From Vigna angularis (Eukaryota > Streptophyta > Magnoliopsida > Fabales > Fabaceae): 64,000 nucleotides of DNA. The DNA lies in the NCBI RefSeq assembly GCF_016808095.1, contig NC_068972.1, positions 25,784,289 to 25,848,288 of the forward strand, read 5' to 3'. The translations under genes were made by a program, and so were the position numbers. The notes beneath the pieces were generated by a model. The model was not told the origin of the DNA. It was given only the letters and a program-made list of their open reading frames with translations, and searched no databases. This document shows positions 27,701 to 40,160 of the stretch, piece by piece; position 1 is the first letter of the stretch; each line of letters starts with the position of its first letter.

Positions 27701-29878
27701 CAGCCAAGGTCATTGCTGAAATTACAGAAAAACGTAATTAAAATGTTGATGTTAAATATTTTACTGCAGCTAACCTTAAAATCCAAAAATTTCGATTTTT
27801 GTGTCCTATGAAAGATATTTGAATATAGAATCCAACAAAACAAGAATCAACTCATTTAGAGTTCTGTAGAAAGAGTTATGAGTAAAACACTGAGCAAAGG
27901 TCAGAATTTACAGTAAACAGTCTTGAACAAGATTTTTGGGATTTATTTTGAATTGTCATTTTGGATAGTTTCTTAAGGTATTTAAAATAGTCTTGGATGA
28001 TTATTTAGTTTCATATGGGGAAGATTTATGCTTATTCTCGGTAATTAAAAGAAAGGAAATTTCCTTTTTGCCTGAGTAAGGCAATAGGAGGATTCGAGTC
28101 CTGTTATTTTCCTCTTACGAGGGAATATGGATGTCTTACCTTAAGTTTCTCTCTCGTGCTGAGTATTGTGCTTGGTGAATAGATGTTAATCACCAAAGTT
28201 TTTATTCGTAAGACCTTGAAGAACAAGGAAAATATGTCCGAAGTTGCGGATGAAGGACAAATCTTATCCGCGGTTCATATGAGGAACCGGTGTTGATATA
28301 TGAAGGATAGAGCCGAGATAGGTCCAATAGCTGCGTGTGAAGGGCCAGTGTCCATTAACTTTGTGTGAAGGATAATAAGTCTATTATTCATGTGTAAGGA
28401 ATGGAAAAAGAAGTGAGACTTGTGTACATTTATTTGTATACGATATAATATCAGGAGTTAACATTTAATGTTACTATTGATATTTAAGCTATGAAAATAA
28501 GTTTATTTATAATGTATATCTATTTGTAATTGGTTAGCTCACCCTATTTATGTGTCTACGATGATCGTATAACTCGTAACGTTATACGAGAGTAGATGAT
28601 GTTTCAGGTAAAGTTGAAGAAGTTTAGTGCGAGGATGCGATGGGAAAACCTCTATGGGATTTTAGAACATGTATTTTAAATTGTGAAATGTGTGGTTTGT
28701 AATTTTCAAGAGTTTTAATATTTAGTTTGTACTTCAATAAATACTCTTGAAACTTTGACGATATTATTGTGTAATAATATTAAGTGTTGTGATTTCAAAT
28801 GCGAATCAATGCTTTGTTTTAAAAAAAAAAAAAAAATTACTGTAATACTCTAAAAAGGGGTGTTACATCTTGTCTGCTTTTTCCTTTTTCTTCAAGTTGT
28901 TCTACCACCTACTTTGATCCGAACCCTTTTATCAAAACACCTTTATCGTCTCATGGATGCTTTAAATTTGGAATTCTGGGATAAGGGTTGGTGAGAATTT
29001 TGGATTTTTCTTGGTGGGTATTGTGTGCTATGTGTTTTCAACCACCTTCTTCATCACCTAGTTCGAGAATCATCATTTTCTTCGTTAATCACCATTGCTC
29101 CCACCGTGAATCCAAATCATGAGCAACCCAAAGTCAGCAACCATGGAGAACCTAAGTTTTGCGCATCCTCCATTGACGCATCAACACTAGCACCTTCGTG
29201 AAACCTAAATCGCGTGTCAGTTCAATCGTGCAACCGCCATGGCCGCCGAGACAGAGATAACGATCCAACCTGCAAAGAGAAATCAGAATCACAGAACCAA
29301 AAACAACAACAACCCATTCGAACAACGCCGTTCAATCTCCTCCGTGAGTGAATCCTTCAAACCTCCATCTACCGCGAGAGAGCCATGAGTCAGAGAACCC
29401 AACATCTTCGTCCTAAATCTTTTTAAACATCAACCTTAAGAAGGAACCCTAATTTGAAGAAGCACTTAGTTTTTCCAACATTTGTTTTTCACAAATCTTA
29501 ATTCAAACAAAGGGCTGAGTGTAATTAAAATTTCCCTAATTTGTTAATTAAAAAGATATGAATTTATATATTACAAAAGACAATTTAATTAGAAGAAAGG
29601 GGTAAGTTCCCCTAATTTTTTAATTTAACTTTTTTAATTCAAAAGTTATAAAATTCCACATCCGACTATGTTATTACAGCAGAAACTATGTCACATCATT
29701 TAAAAAAAGACAATCAACATTCCACATACACACCCCTTAAACGACATTTGTCCAATTTAACGGTAGGCCTCTATTTGTTTCAATTTTTCAAAATTAAGGA
29801 CCCAATTGAGAAAACCAATAAGTAGGGGTTCTATGTGAGAGTTTGACCGAAAAATAGGACCTAGTGAATCATTAAACT
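24790..29878. mobile_element. Mutator-like TIR element split by a solo LTR
   Basis: TIRs of about 150 bp: GTTTAATGATTCAGTAGGTCC at 24790, and reversed from 29878 GTTTAATGATTCACTAGGTCC, continuing through TTTTCTCAATTGGGTC, GAAACAAATAGAG and CCGTTAAATTGGAC. The unsplit element would be about 1.67 kb. The related site without the insertion is seen at 30871-30880 in the neighbouring tandem copy (CACAAATCAAAACTACTATTTTC). Imperfect flanks TGAAAACTA/TAAAAACTA may be the 9-bp target duplication. The interior has gene-like text (25004-25441 and 28880-29480) without a recognised protein. Confidence 0.85.
25456..28867 (+). mobile_element. Solo LTR, 3412 bp, with perfect 5-bp target duplication
   Basis: It begins TGTAAGACCC and ends GGGTGTTACA, which are inverted copies at the termini. 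It is flanked on both sides by TCTTG (25451-25455 and 28868-28872). It has no coding frame, PBS or internal domain. Inside are three copies of a TTGACCGTTYGGATT block (near 26298, 26482, 26668), related in motif to the GTTCGGTC family. Termini and length fit a chromovirus of the Tekay type (inference). A solo LTR is the product of recombination between two LTRs of one element. Confidence 0.92.
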
Positions 29879-30602
29879 TAAAAACTAATATTTTTTACAA
29901 CTTAACGTGATCATTTTTTATGCATTGCAAAAATTAAAAAAAAATTATAAGAGTAAATAATGTTACGCGTCTAACTAATTAGATGTAAACTTAGATACAA
30001 CTTACAAAATAACTATCCAAGTAGGCAATATTCTTACCATACATGTTAATTCCTAAATAACTTTAAATTTTCCAAGCATTTAAATAAAATTAAAATTAAA
30101 AAGAAACAAACATAATAAGATTGTAACAGAGAAAAATATAATGATTAATAACTCCATAGAATGCAGACTCTCTCATTATAAACAAGTAAGCGAAGAACTC
30201 TCGTGTCTACGAAGCACGAAGCAAACAAACTATGGATCAATAAGCAATCATTGTAACAATGATCATTCAAAAAGAGAAAAGATCTGAAGAAGAACAACAA
30301 AAGGATGCATGAGAAGAAGTTTGCGATGAAGAAGAAGAAAAAAGGGAGTGTAGTGGGACAACAAATAGGGTTTCAATTCTTCGTGGTGGGTGAGTGAGTG
30401 AATTTATTAAGAGAGTAAAAAGGTTAAAAATATTTTACCTAGGTTAAAAAAAAATACTAAGGTCATTTGTGGCATTTTTGAAAAGTTAGAGGTGTAGGAA
30501 GAACTTCTTGAAGGTGCATGGAGAAGCACTCATTTTCAAGAATAGCATGGGTAGACTGACACAACACGCCCAAAAACTTAGGCTCGAGAAATGAAATGAT
30601 CT

Positions 30603-31473
30603 ATAATTAATAGAGCTTCTACCTCCACCTCCAAGGACTTTTTCCTGCACCTCCAATAGACAAAAATAACCTTTAGTAAATGTTAAAAAGAGAGTTGTTA
30701 AGAAGTAATTACTACATACCATTAAACATTTATTTTTGGAAGAGTTACCTTAAAATAGGAGCGTTGCTTAACCTTCCTCACCCAAACAACATACTCAAAG
30801 GTAACCTGGGAGCAAACAAGAGAGAGTCCCCAATTGCAATGTCCTTCAAAAACCAATAGCATGCACAAATCAAAACTACTATTTTCTACAACATAACATG
30901 ATCATGTTTGTATGCACTGAAAAATTAAAAAGAGTTTAGCAGTAAATATTATTACACGGCTAACTAATTAGATTTCAACTTAGATACAACTTACAAAATA
31001 ACTATCCAAGAAGGCAATATTCTAAAATTAACTAGATTTAAATTTTCTAAGAATTTAAATAAAATTAAAATTAAAAAAAAAACATGATAAGATTGTAATA
31101 GAGAAAAATAGAATGAACAATAGCTCTATAAAATCTACGCTTTGTAAACAAGTAAGCAAAGAAACTCTCCTACCTGTAAAGCTCGAAGCAAATAAATTAT
31201 AGATCGATAAGCAACCATTGTAACAATGATCATTCTAAAAGTGAAATATTGTAGAGGATTTAGGATTAGGAAAATTGTTGAAATCCGTTGAACTTGAGAT
31301 TCGATAACTTTTAAAAACCGTCAAGACTTTCAATGGTTTTCGAATACTGTTGTGGCCTTCAACGAATTTCGAAATTCGTTGAAGGGCTCTACGATTCTTG
31401 GAAATCGTTGAAAGTCTCAACAGTTTTCAAAATCTATCGAATATCTGGCCTTCTTCATCATTTTCAAACAATC

Positions 31474-31512
<39 letters not shown>

Positions 31513-31850
31513 CCATGAAAAAATGTAAACGAGAACCAACCTACTGAGATGATGAAGAAGAAGAAAGGAGATGAAGAAAAAAAAATATACAAAGAATAAG
31601 AACAAAAGGATGCACGAGAAGAAGTTTGTTATGAAGAAGAATAAAGGAGTGCAAAGGAAGTACGACTACGGTTTCTATTATTTGTTGTGGGTGAGTGAGG
31701 GAATGTATTAGGAAAGTGAAAAGGTTAAAAATATTTTACCTACGTTAAAAAAGTTTACTAAGTTCAATTATGACATTTTTTAAATAGTTGAAGGTGTAGG
31801 AATAATCTCTTAGAGATGACTCATAAGTACAAGGAGAAACACTCTAGAAT
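30603..31850. mobile_element. TIR element, tandem copy 2 (retains the empty MULE site)
   Basis: Direct repeat of copy 1 with inverted ends GAGCTTCTACC and GGAGAAACACTC. It has an extra block of about 350 bp at 31245-31600 that contains short inverted segments (CAACGAATTTCGAAATTCGTTG at 31358) and a (TA)n run. This block is missing from copy 1. Confidence 0.65.
31477..31510. repeat. (TA)n microsatellite
   Basis: About 16 TA units. Confidence 0.93.
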
Positions 31851-32331
31851 TAATTAATTAATGAACCACAACTAAAATGATACTGAATTAATCAGGTTTC
31901 AGTTTAATTTTTTTGATAAAAGGAATAGTGGACAAGTTATTTAGTTGAATCTGGTCATGTAAAAGTTTTAATCTTAAAGCATGTATGGAATCATATATGA
32001 TAGTTTAAAATCATTCAATAGAAAATAAAATAGATAACTCATAAAATGTTACTTTCAGTTTGCTAAAATAACTTAAATCTTTCAAATTCCAATTTTAAAG
32101 TAAAATTAGTGTTATATACACCGGTGGGACACATTTCTTAACGCGTTTTTCACGTATTTGATTCTTAATAAAAAAAAATATTAGGTATGAGTTTAATTTT
32201 TTTATAGAAGGAATAGAGGATAAGTTATTTATTGAAATTACAATGGTTATAGATTAAAAATACAACTTAGATTTAGGTACAATAAAATTGATTATATCCA
32301 AATTTAAATTCATTTTAATTGGATTAATTAG

Positions 32332-32370
<39 letters not shown>

Positions 32371-32460
32371 ATTTAAATTGAATTAAATATATATAGAATT
32401 TACTTTTATTAGTTAAATTAAATCTATTGAGATTGATGAATATACTTAACTATTAGTAGG
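31851..32460. other. AT-rich spacer
   Basis: No gene was seen. A (TA)n tract lies at 32336-32367. Confidence 0.6.
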
Positions 32461-32461
32461 T

Positions 32462-32735
32462 CTATTAAATATGGGTCAATTCGGGTTAAATTGGCTTGAC
32501 TTTTGGTCTAAACTGACTTAGTTCAATCTTTGGCTCAGACTTACTCGGTTCGATCTTTTGTTTTAGTTGACTTTGCTCGAGTTTCGACCTAAGTAGATAT
32601 GTCTAGACCTTTGATTTGGATCGACTCGACTTGATTTTTCAACCTAGGCTGACTTAAGCTTTTAGCCCGGGTCGACTTGGCTCAAACTTTGGTTTGAGCT
32701 GACTCATACAAATCTTTGACTTAGACCAACACGTA
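32462..32735. repeat. Degenerate minisatellite of GACTTGGCTCAAACTTTGG type
   Basis: Seven or more diverged units of about 35-45 bp alternate CTTTGGYTT and GACTYGACTT-like blocks. Composition differs sharply from the AT-rich flanks. No frame stays open across it. Confidence 0.55.
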
Positions 32736-32759
32736 TTTGAAAGAAAAATAATTGTCTAT

Positions 32760-33295
32760 CTTGGAAGTTCCTGTGTTTGAAATATAAAGCTCGACTGCAG
32801 GTTTTGCAAAAGGATCGTTTAGTTAAGAAAAGAGAAAATATCACAAGAGATTTTATACTGGTTCGCTCCAACTAAGCTACATCCAATCTCCTTTGCAGAG
32901 AGTTCCACTATACTCTTCACACGATTACAAATGAGTATTAGTACCACTCCTAGTACTCAAGTACCTCGCCGAGATTTCCTTTAAGTATTAACACCACTCC
33001 TAGTACTCAACTCCTTGCAGAGATTTCTTTTGAGTATTCGCACCACTCTTGGTACTCAACAACCTTAGCCGACATTTCCTTTAAGTATTTGAACCACTCT
33101 TGCTACTCAGTTGTGAGTGTTTTAATTCTCTTCAGAGTTGCAATCAATGATTGCTTACAAGTAGTTCAGACTATATCTCTCAATGAGAGGATTTGAATAC
33201 AATACAATGCAGTCCAAACACTCACAGGTGTTTCTCTCTTTTCTGTTACAAGAGTAAGCAATTTGACAATGAAGCTCTAGAGCATTTGATACGTT
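32760..33295 (-). mobile_element. LTR-like fragment with about 50-bp tandem repeats
   Basis: TTTTATACTGGTTCGCTCC and the following text resembles Ty1-copia-type LTR regions of legumes. At 32933-33120 four units of about 50 bp (GAGTATTAGTACCACTCCTA and GAGATTTCCTTTAA) are repeated in tandem. Lineage and ends are not resolved. Confidence 0.45.
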
Positions 33296-33640
33296 GTCGT
33301 TGAAGCTATCAAATTAATACAACTTTTTAAGTTAAATACCTATTCCAAGTATTATAAGCATTAAGCTTTTATCTCAAGCTCTCTTAGGAAGAACATCGTT
33401 TAGCCATTCGTCTGAATGTTTTAGCCTAGATGTTTTTCTATTTCCTAGGACCTAAGTGTTTTCCTATGTTTTTCTATGTTTAGGGATTCTAGTTCTAGGT
33501 TGCATTTGTTTGGGGTTTAGACTCTAGGTTTTGTGTTCTCACCCTAAGTTATTTTTTTATTATTACTTAGTTTTAATTTTATTTGATTAAACTTCAAAAC
33601 ATGAGAGCATTTGGTCGTATAGACGATTTTGTCTGTAACA
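33296..33640 (-). mobile_element. Inverted Athila/Tat-like LTR end
   Basis: TGATACGTTGTCGTTGAAGC with ATCAAATTAATAC is the reverse complement of the terminus at 4640-4681, so the same LTR family lies here in opposite orientation and truncated. Confidence 0.6.
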
Positions 33641-33984
33641 ATCTCCCTCTTTTTTATGTTTAACAAACACACATTTAAACGATGTAGTCATTTTTAGTTC
33701 AGCTTTTAGTTTTAAGTTTTGTGTTTTATATTTTTCTGTTTTTATCTTTTTGCATGTTGTTAGTGGTCACAGTCGAAAGAATATTGCGAATAAATGAATA
33801 AACGAGAATAAATATAATCAACAGATAAAATAGTAAATAAGCAACAAATAGAACAAATAAAGTAAATAGACAACAATCACAAAATCATAAACTTTGTATT
33901 AAAACAAAACTTATTGCATGAATGTAAACATAGATTCCTAAGAGAAACTCTAAGAATATAGAGAAACCTCCTCCTAATTCTATA

Positions 33985-34362
33985 CTACCCTAAGTACTGG
34001 TGTACTCCCCCTGAGTACATGCTCTTAGATGCTGACACGTCTACTCTTTTTCTATTATCCTCATTAGGGAAATATTCCAAGAAATTATCTACTATTTCAT
34101 CATCAGAAACTGTGTTGCAAACAAGTGCACCTAACCATTCCTTCTTGCAACATTGACCATGTGCATTGCACCTATTGTCTAACAAAGGACCACTACCAAT
34201 TTTATACCATAACTCCTTGGCTACAACATAACACATCTCCTTAAGTATTCTAGTAATTTCAAAATAACTCCATCTATCTAAGTCACAAGACCATGTGTTT
34301 GCTTCCTCACTATATTTCAGGGTGTCGTTGTTTTCAAAGTGACCACCATGGTGGACCACCAC
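33985..34362 (-). pseudogene. PB1-like domain fragment of a MULE-type transposon protein
   Basis: The 125-codon frame starts VVHHGGHFENNDTLKY, followed by CDLDRWSYFEITRILKEM and ELWYKIGSG. This pattern (hydrophobic-HHGG-F, Asp-Trp-Ser, ELWY) is that of the PB1-like N-terminal domain of plant Mutator-type transposase proteins. The acidic stretch and the region after it also match, but no zinc finger or DDE catalytic domain follows. It is an isolated 5' fragment in decayed repeat DNA. Confidence 0.65.
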
Positions 34363-35084
34363 CTAAAAAAAATGATCAGACATCTCAAGTTATAAATAAA
34401 ATATAAAAAGTTACATCATTAAATAGAAATGTCCATGGAAACAACATATATTATACTCCAAAAAAAGTAAAATGTAGTCTCTTTTAAACGAAGACCACCA
34501 CTCACCATAGAAACAACCAACACGTTACAAATTCTTATTCCTATTTACTTCATCACACACCAACAACAATTAACTTCATATTTACTTCATCACATACCAA
34601 AAGCAACAATTAACTTCCTCGGATAGATGTATGAATAAGAAAACAATAAGACAACCCCAACCTTAAACCCATAATCACATATAAACCATTAAAATTGACC
34701 TTCGAACTAATAATTGAATGCCTTCAATACTTTGACTATGAACAATTTGAACAAATGCAAATACTTCTTCTTCTCTACCAAAATCTCCAATTCTTGTCCC
34801 AAATTTAGGTTACGAGTTCTTTCTTATTTTTTTCAACCAAACTTTAAATACATCATAACCAATAATCCACGTCATCTAACATGTTACAAGACCACATAAC
34901 ACATAGATAACATATAAACACTCTAACTCCTTAAATATTTTAACCTCGTCAGCATCAAAGACCAAATTAAAAAATTAAATTAAATTTAAAAAAAAACAAA
35001 AATAAATCAAACTAACGTTAGACGATTAAATTACTAATTAAACTTAAATAAAATTATGAAAAATATTTCAAGAGTGCAAGAATA
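34363..35084. other. Non-coding AT-rich spacer
   Basis: Nothing gene-like was seen; presumably the flank of the MULE fragment. Confidence 0.5.
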
Positions 35085-36702
35085 ACAAGTAGTTTCTATC
35101 CTAAGAGGGGTAACGGGGAATGTCAAAATAAGTCATAGGAAAATAGGTCATAGGTGTCGTATTCAAAGTAATGCAAATATTCATAGACTTTCTGTGCTGT
35201 CAGAAACAAATTTATCTTATATTTTTATAATTTCACATTTTTATTATTTTATATAACTATTATATTTCAAAATTTTATTTATAGCTGTCATAATCAATGA
35301 GACCTTAAATTGAAACGTGTTGTTTTGTGATATGTCTTTTTATACACATTTAAACCTAACATATTAATATTTCGGCTGATTTAAATAATTTGTATAATAA
35401 GATTTTATTCATAAAACATCTCGTGTAAATAGTTACTTATTTACATAATTAATAACTTTATTATTTGAAGTAAATATTAAAATTTCATTATTTAGAAGTA
35501 CATTATTTTACATATGATTAATATACTAGTTGAAAAATAGGTATATAAGACTAGACAAAAGTAAATATCAGGTTTAATAATATATAATTCTTTTTAACTA
35601 TTTTGAATTATAAAATTAAATACAAATATACCTAACACAATAATAATAACAAAAATTATTATTATTACTATTATTATTATTATAATTCTATTATTATCTG
35701 AGTTTAATATTTTATTATTAAAAAACATTATTAAATAAATTAATTGTGTGGATTATTTGTCTATTTTTTTCTTGGTGTGAGAATTGTCCTATTTTATACA
35801 ACTAAATATTTATCGTTATATCTACCTGGATTACTTGAGAGCAAGTTCGATTGTGTACTCAACCTATTTTTATTTTTTTTTTCTTTAGTTTGGGTATACT
35901 CCATGTTAGATGCCAGACAAGTCTAAGTATATTGAAGTCTCAAAAAGCTCCTTCTACTAAACACACCCATATTAGTTAAAATATATATAGACGAATAATG
36001 TTAAATAATATAAATAGTCCACGTGAAAATGAATAATATGAAGAAACAATTATTAAAAAATAAAATAAAAATTATAATAAAAAAAATGTATCTTTATAAT
36101 TTTTTTGAAGTATAATATCAAATTAATAAGATAGAAATAATGAATCTACTTTTTATTAAAGAATGTGATATTGAAATATCTAAAAATTATGGTAAAAAAT
36201 GGAAAAATCGTATAACGAGAGGAAAAAGTAAATAAAAATATTAATGAAACCTACCTATGTACAGAAGTCAAAAGAAGAAAATCATTTTATAGACTACTAA
36301 AATAAACTTATTGTCAAATATTTCAATAAAATTAAACAAAAAGTTCACTTAATTAAAAGTTAAAAGTACTTGTCAATCATACAACATAAAGATAAAAGAA
36401 AAAAAATAATATATACTATTTTCAGGAAGGTTTAAGACTCAAAGGCCGAATAACTGAATCAGAATGGTCCAAGATATGTATAATTTATCCTTTCAAAAAT
36501 AAAATTTAACACAACCAATTTTGTTTTACTTGATATCAACTTTATTCTATCTATAAATAAACAACCAATTTTAATTTCGTTTCAATTAATCTTTAAATTT
36601 TATTTGTTTTTAAATGACACTTATAATTTTATTTTAATTATTTGTTGAACTTATTATCTATATATGTTTTTTTTTTCAATTGAGTTTAATAATTTTCATT
36701 AA

Positions 36703-36736
<34 letters not shown>

Positions 36737-36976
36737 TTTATAGTAATATTATTATTATTATTTAACGAAAATTATTAAGAAAAAGGTTTATTTGCTGCTA
36801 GCAAAACATGGCAACTTTTTCTCTTTAATTTCGACTCAACCAATAAGGTGATTCAACCCACGCTTGTTTTCTGCACACCTAACCTATAAATGAGTGTACG
36901 ACGAGATGCAATTAATTTCACTTTCTTTCTACAGCATATGCTATCGATTACAGGTATATGTAATTTCCAAATATTG

Positions 36977-37030
<54 letters not shown>
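35085..37030 (+). repeat. Direct repeat, copy B of the sequence in MYB intron 2
   Basis: It aligns with 41765-44018 in the same orientation from GTAGTTTCTAT through CAGAAACAAATTTATCT, GGACCTTAAATT, AGGTGATTCAA and TGAGTGTACGACGAGATGC, and both copies end in a (TA)n run. The right end looks like a promoter: CCAAT at 36840-36844 and TATAAAT at 36885-36891. There are ATT/ATA trinucleotide runs at 35650-35700 and 36706-36765. No protein frame is shared beyond short ones. Confidence 0.85.
36978..37029. repeat. (TA)n microsatellite
   Basis: About 25 TA units at the right border of repeat copy B. Confidence 0.95.
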
Positions 37031-37139
37031 TTATCATACGAGACAAATTTCGAAAATGACACGTATAAAGAAGGGACAAATGTCCCAGTCAAAAGGATTT
37101 AACATTTTATAGAATTTTTTCCAAAATTCAGTTCATTTC

Positions 37140-39775
37140 ATTTATCAGAATCTATACTTGTTTCTAAAATTCAAGTTTATTCTTTTCTTCACCTTTTCTC
37201 TAAATTTTCTTCTTCTTTTTTCTTCCGATCAACAATCACTTGGTGCCTGAGCACTCCTGGTATAAAGGGCTTCAGTTGGCACCAATCAAAATCCTCTCTT
37301 GAAGTTGGTAAGGTCCGAACCTTCTTCCTGTGAATTCTTTGCATGTTCTATGCATGCAAGAATTGATCGACTTGCATGTGTTCTTGCTTTTGTTCCCGAG
37401 TCTTTTCTCTTTTGGTTTCTTCGGTTGATTTCGCTGCACCGATCAGAAATTGTAGCTGTTGTAGAAATTCTTGGGTTGAAATGTGAAAGAAAAATGGTCT
37501 CTTTAATTCGATGTAAGGGAAGCTAGTTAATTTAATTATGATTTTCTCTGTATGAAATTATTGCTTGGATGGTTGCATGTATATGAATTGAATGTTTGAT
37601 TGAATTGTATTGAATTGATGAATGATGGAACCTGTGAACTGGTTGAAGTCTCTGCATAAGTGTCCGGTCTATTCTGGTTTTGAGAAAGTGAATAATTGAA
37701 AATGACAGTTTGGAGCCGAGAGTGAAATTGGTCAGTGGGAAGAGTCTGAGCAAGTGTATTTAGACCTGTTAGAACCTTTAAGTCCTCCTAAAATGTGTCA
37801 AAAGTAGGAAAACATATTTTGGGTCTTTGAGTGGTGAATTATTTAGAATTTGAAGTGAAATCTGGTACGAGACTCTTTGGAATGATGTTAGAAAGATTTA
37901 GGTACTCTTGGATAGATGTAAATGTGTATATGATTCGTGTTTGGAATATTAGAAGTTGGAAAAGTGTTTAGTTTTGGTAAAATTTGATGTACTCAGAATT
38001 TTGCAGAAGTTTTTGCAGAATTATGCAGAAAACGTAGGGTTCAATGTTGACCGCTCGGTCATGCGCTGATTGGCCGTTCGGCCATAAGGTGCTCGATCAT
38101 TAATTGGGTTCTGTCTCTATGGAGTCTTACCAGTTCATGACCGTTCGGTATTAGGTGTGGGTGGTCTTCCTCTAGTGTTCGGTCTTAACTGAGTTCTACT
38201 TCTGTGGAGTTTTCAGTTAATGACCGGACGGTCTTGCACTAGTACTTGGTCTATCATTCATGTTCGGTCTTAACTGTGTTCGGCCTCTGATGGGCCTTAC
38301 CTGTTAATGACCGTTCGGTCATGCTTTAGTGTTCGGTCCTAAGAGAGTATTTTGTCTAAGTCCAGAGTGTTCGATTTTAAGTGGGTACTTTGTCTTGGTA
38401 GTGCTCGGACTCGTATTAGTGATTTGGTCCTAAATAGTTTTCGACCTTTTCCTTAACCTTACCTAGTATGGACCGTTCGGTTCTATTCAGTGGATAGTGA
38501 AAGACCGCTCGGTCTTACACTAAGTGTTCGGTCTAAGTTCTTAGTATTCGGTCCAAGCTCTAAGTGTTCGATTGTTATAGTGTTTGACCCTCGAATTGTA
38601 TTTGGCTCATGTTTGAGCCTTATTCTTCAAATTGACCTTTCGGTCATACTTATGTGTGATAGTCGTTACCGATCGGTTCTATACTAGGATAATGAGAAAT
38701 CGTTCGGTCCCCAACATTCATAGGGTGTCCGGTCTTATTCATAGGGTGTTCGGTCTTGTTCATAGGTTATGTTGATCTTTTCTGTTCGGTCATATTCAAG
38801 AATGGTGGTGGTTTTACTATTCAGTTTGATTATACTTAAATGTGATGGATGAAGAAGTATGTTGGTATTGAAATATGGTATGATAATTCTAATGTAATGT
38901 GTAATGTGAAGGTATTATGAGATATTTATAATGTGATATGAATAGAATAATATGGATATGAAGGAGTATTCCGGGGAGGAATATCTCAGGATTGGTTATG
39001 GAATGGTAAAGTATGAATGTGGTTATGCTTAGCTGGCGTTTATCCTGATATTCTGTGATTACTCATTCTCAAGTAGAGAGGAGTAAGTCATGTGTGAGAA
39101 TGTCAGGAGGTCCTAGACCATATGGTGAACTTGGGCGGAACGGACTAACCTCGGGTAGCAGCTGTTGAAGGCATCTAAGCTATTACATCACTCGGGTGCA
39201 AAAACGTCATAGTTACACATAATTCATACAGTCCGGACAGTCAGAGTAAAGTGGTCGGTCATTGCATGTATTACTGTATGGTTATGGTTGGAAATGTATA
39301 TTGGCTGTTGCATGATTGACCTATTGATTTATCTCAGATTTGTGTGTATTATATGTTGTACTTAATTAATTAAATTACACTAGTTTACCCTTATTTTCCT
39401 GTCTTGTCATGTGGTCCGTTCGGTCGTCCTTGCCTTTGCAATGATCACCTGGTAGGTGTGAGCATAAGGTGCATATGACTCTCTGGAGCATGCACTAAAG
39501 AAGAAGGAAGTTTAAGAGTAAGACCGTTCGGTCTTGTACTCCTGTTGTATTTGTGTAGGACCGTTGGTCGATACACTTTTTGTATGACTGATTGGTAAGC
39601 TCCTTTGGTGTGTATTAGTATTATTTCTATAAAGTTTTTAATTTATGGTTATTTTAGGATAACTGTAAATTAACTATACTTTTTCTTGTAACTATTATAT
39701 TTTATTGTAAATGTAAGGACCCTTAAATATAGTTTAAAACTATATTTTTGATATTATATTTTTGAGATGTTACGA
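37140..39775 (+). mobile_element. GTTCGGTC-rich LTR-like repeat, copy 2
   Basis: Homologous to 1-2054 in the same orientation. About two dozen variants of GACCGTTCGGTC occur between 38040 and 39560. The shared block with GTATTCCGGGGAGGAATATC, CTCAAGTAGAGAGGAGTAA and GGTCCTA lies at 38960-39120. It ends near GATGTTACG at 39768. No pol genes are present. This copy is about 2.6 kb and its left border is uncertain. It lies between the MYB 3' end and repeat copy B. Confidence 0.65.
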
Positions 39776-40160
39776 TATCTTGCATAGGAGTATCGGTGTC
39801 TTGATAGTATATTAGACCCGAAAAAGGAATATACCAAAGTTAAAAAATTTGAAAGGTCAGTTGAGATTAAAAAAAGATCTAAAAGAAGCATAAAGAAGAT
39901 AATAATAGTATGGAAAACTTCAGCGTAGTTTATTCATAACTCTAAATTAATTATGTAAAATAAAATAAATTTGTAACAGTGACATAGTGAAATCTGCATT
40001 TGGAAGTAGCAAGGCATGGAAGTAAGAAAAACAGCAATATTTGTCTGAAATGTGGGAAATTTTGAATTGGAAGCCTAGGACATACAAATTTGAAAGAGGG
40101 GAGAAAGGAAAAAGAAGGCTAAGCACACACTAGGTCTATTCTAATACATAGTTGGAGGAA
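39776..40160 (-). other. MYB 3' flank
   Basis: Sequence after the MYB stop, AT-rich. It presumably holds the 3' UTR. No polyadenylation site can be fixed. Confidence 0.5.

Larger units (their letters stand above)
24537..30530. mobile_element. TIR element, tandem copy 1 (split by a nested MULE)
   Basis: Sequence 24537-24789 plus 29879-30530 aligns continuously with 30603-31850. Its ends are inverted: GAGCTTCTCCC at the left and GGAGAAGCACTC at the right, with CACCTCTAA / TTAGAGGTG just inside. Removing the insertion leaves about 0.9 kb. No transposase is recognised. The superfamily is unknown. Confidence 0.65.

Noticed and set aside
36853..37112. Frames with long IYIYIY runs (also at 31333-31605 and 43819-44049)
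   Set aside because: Translations of (TA)n microsatellites.
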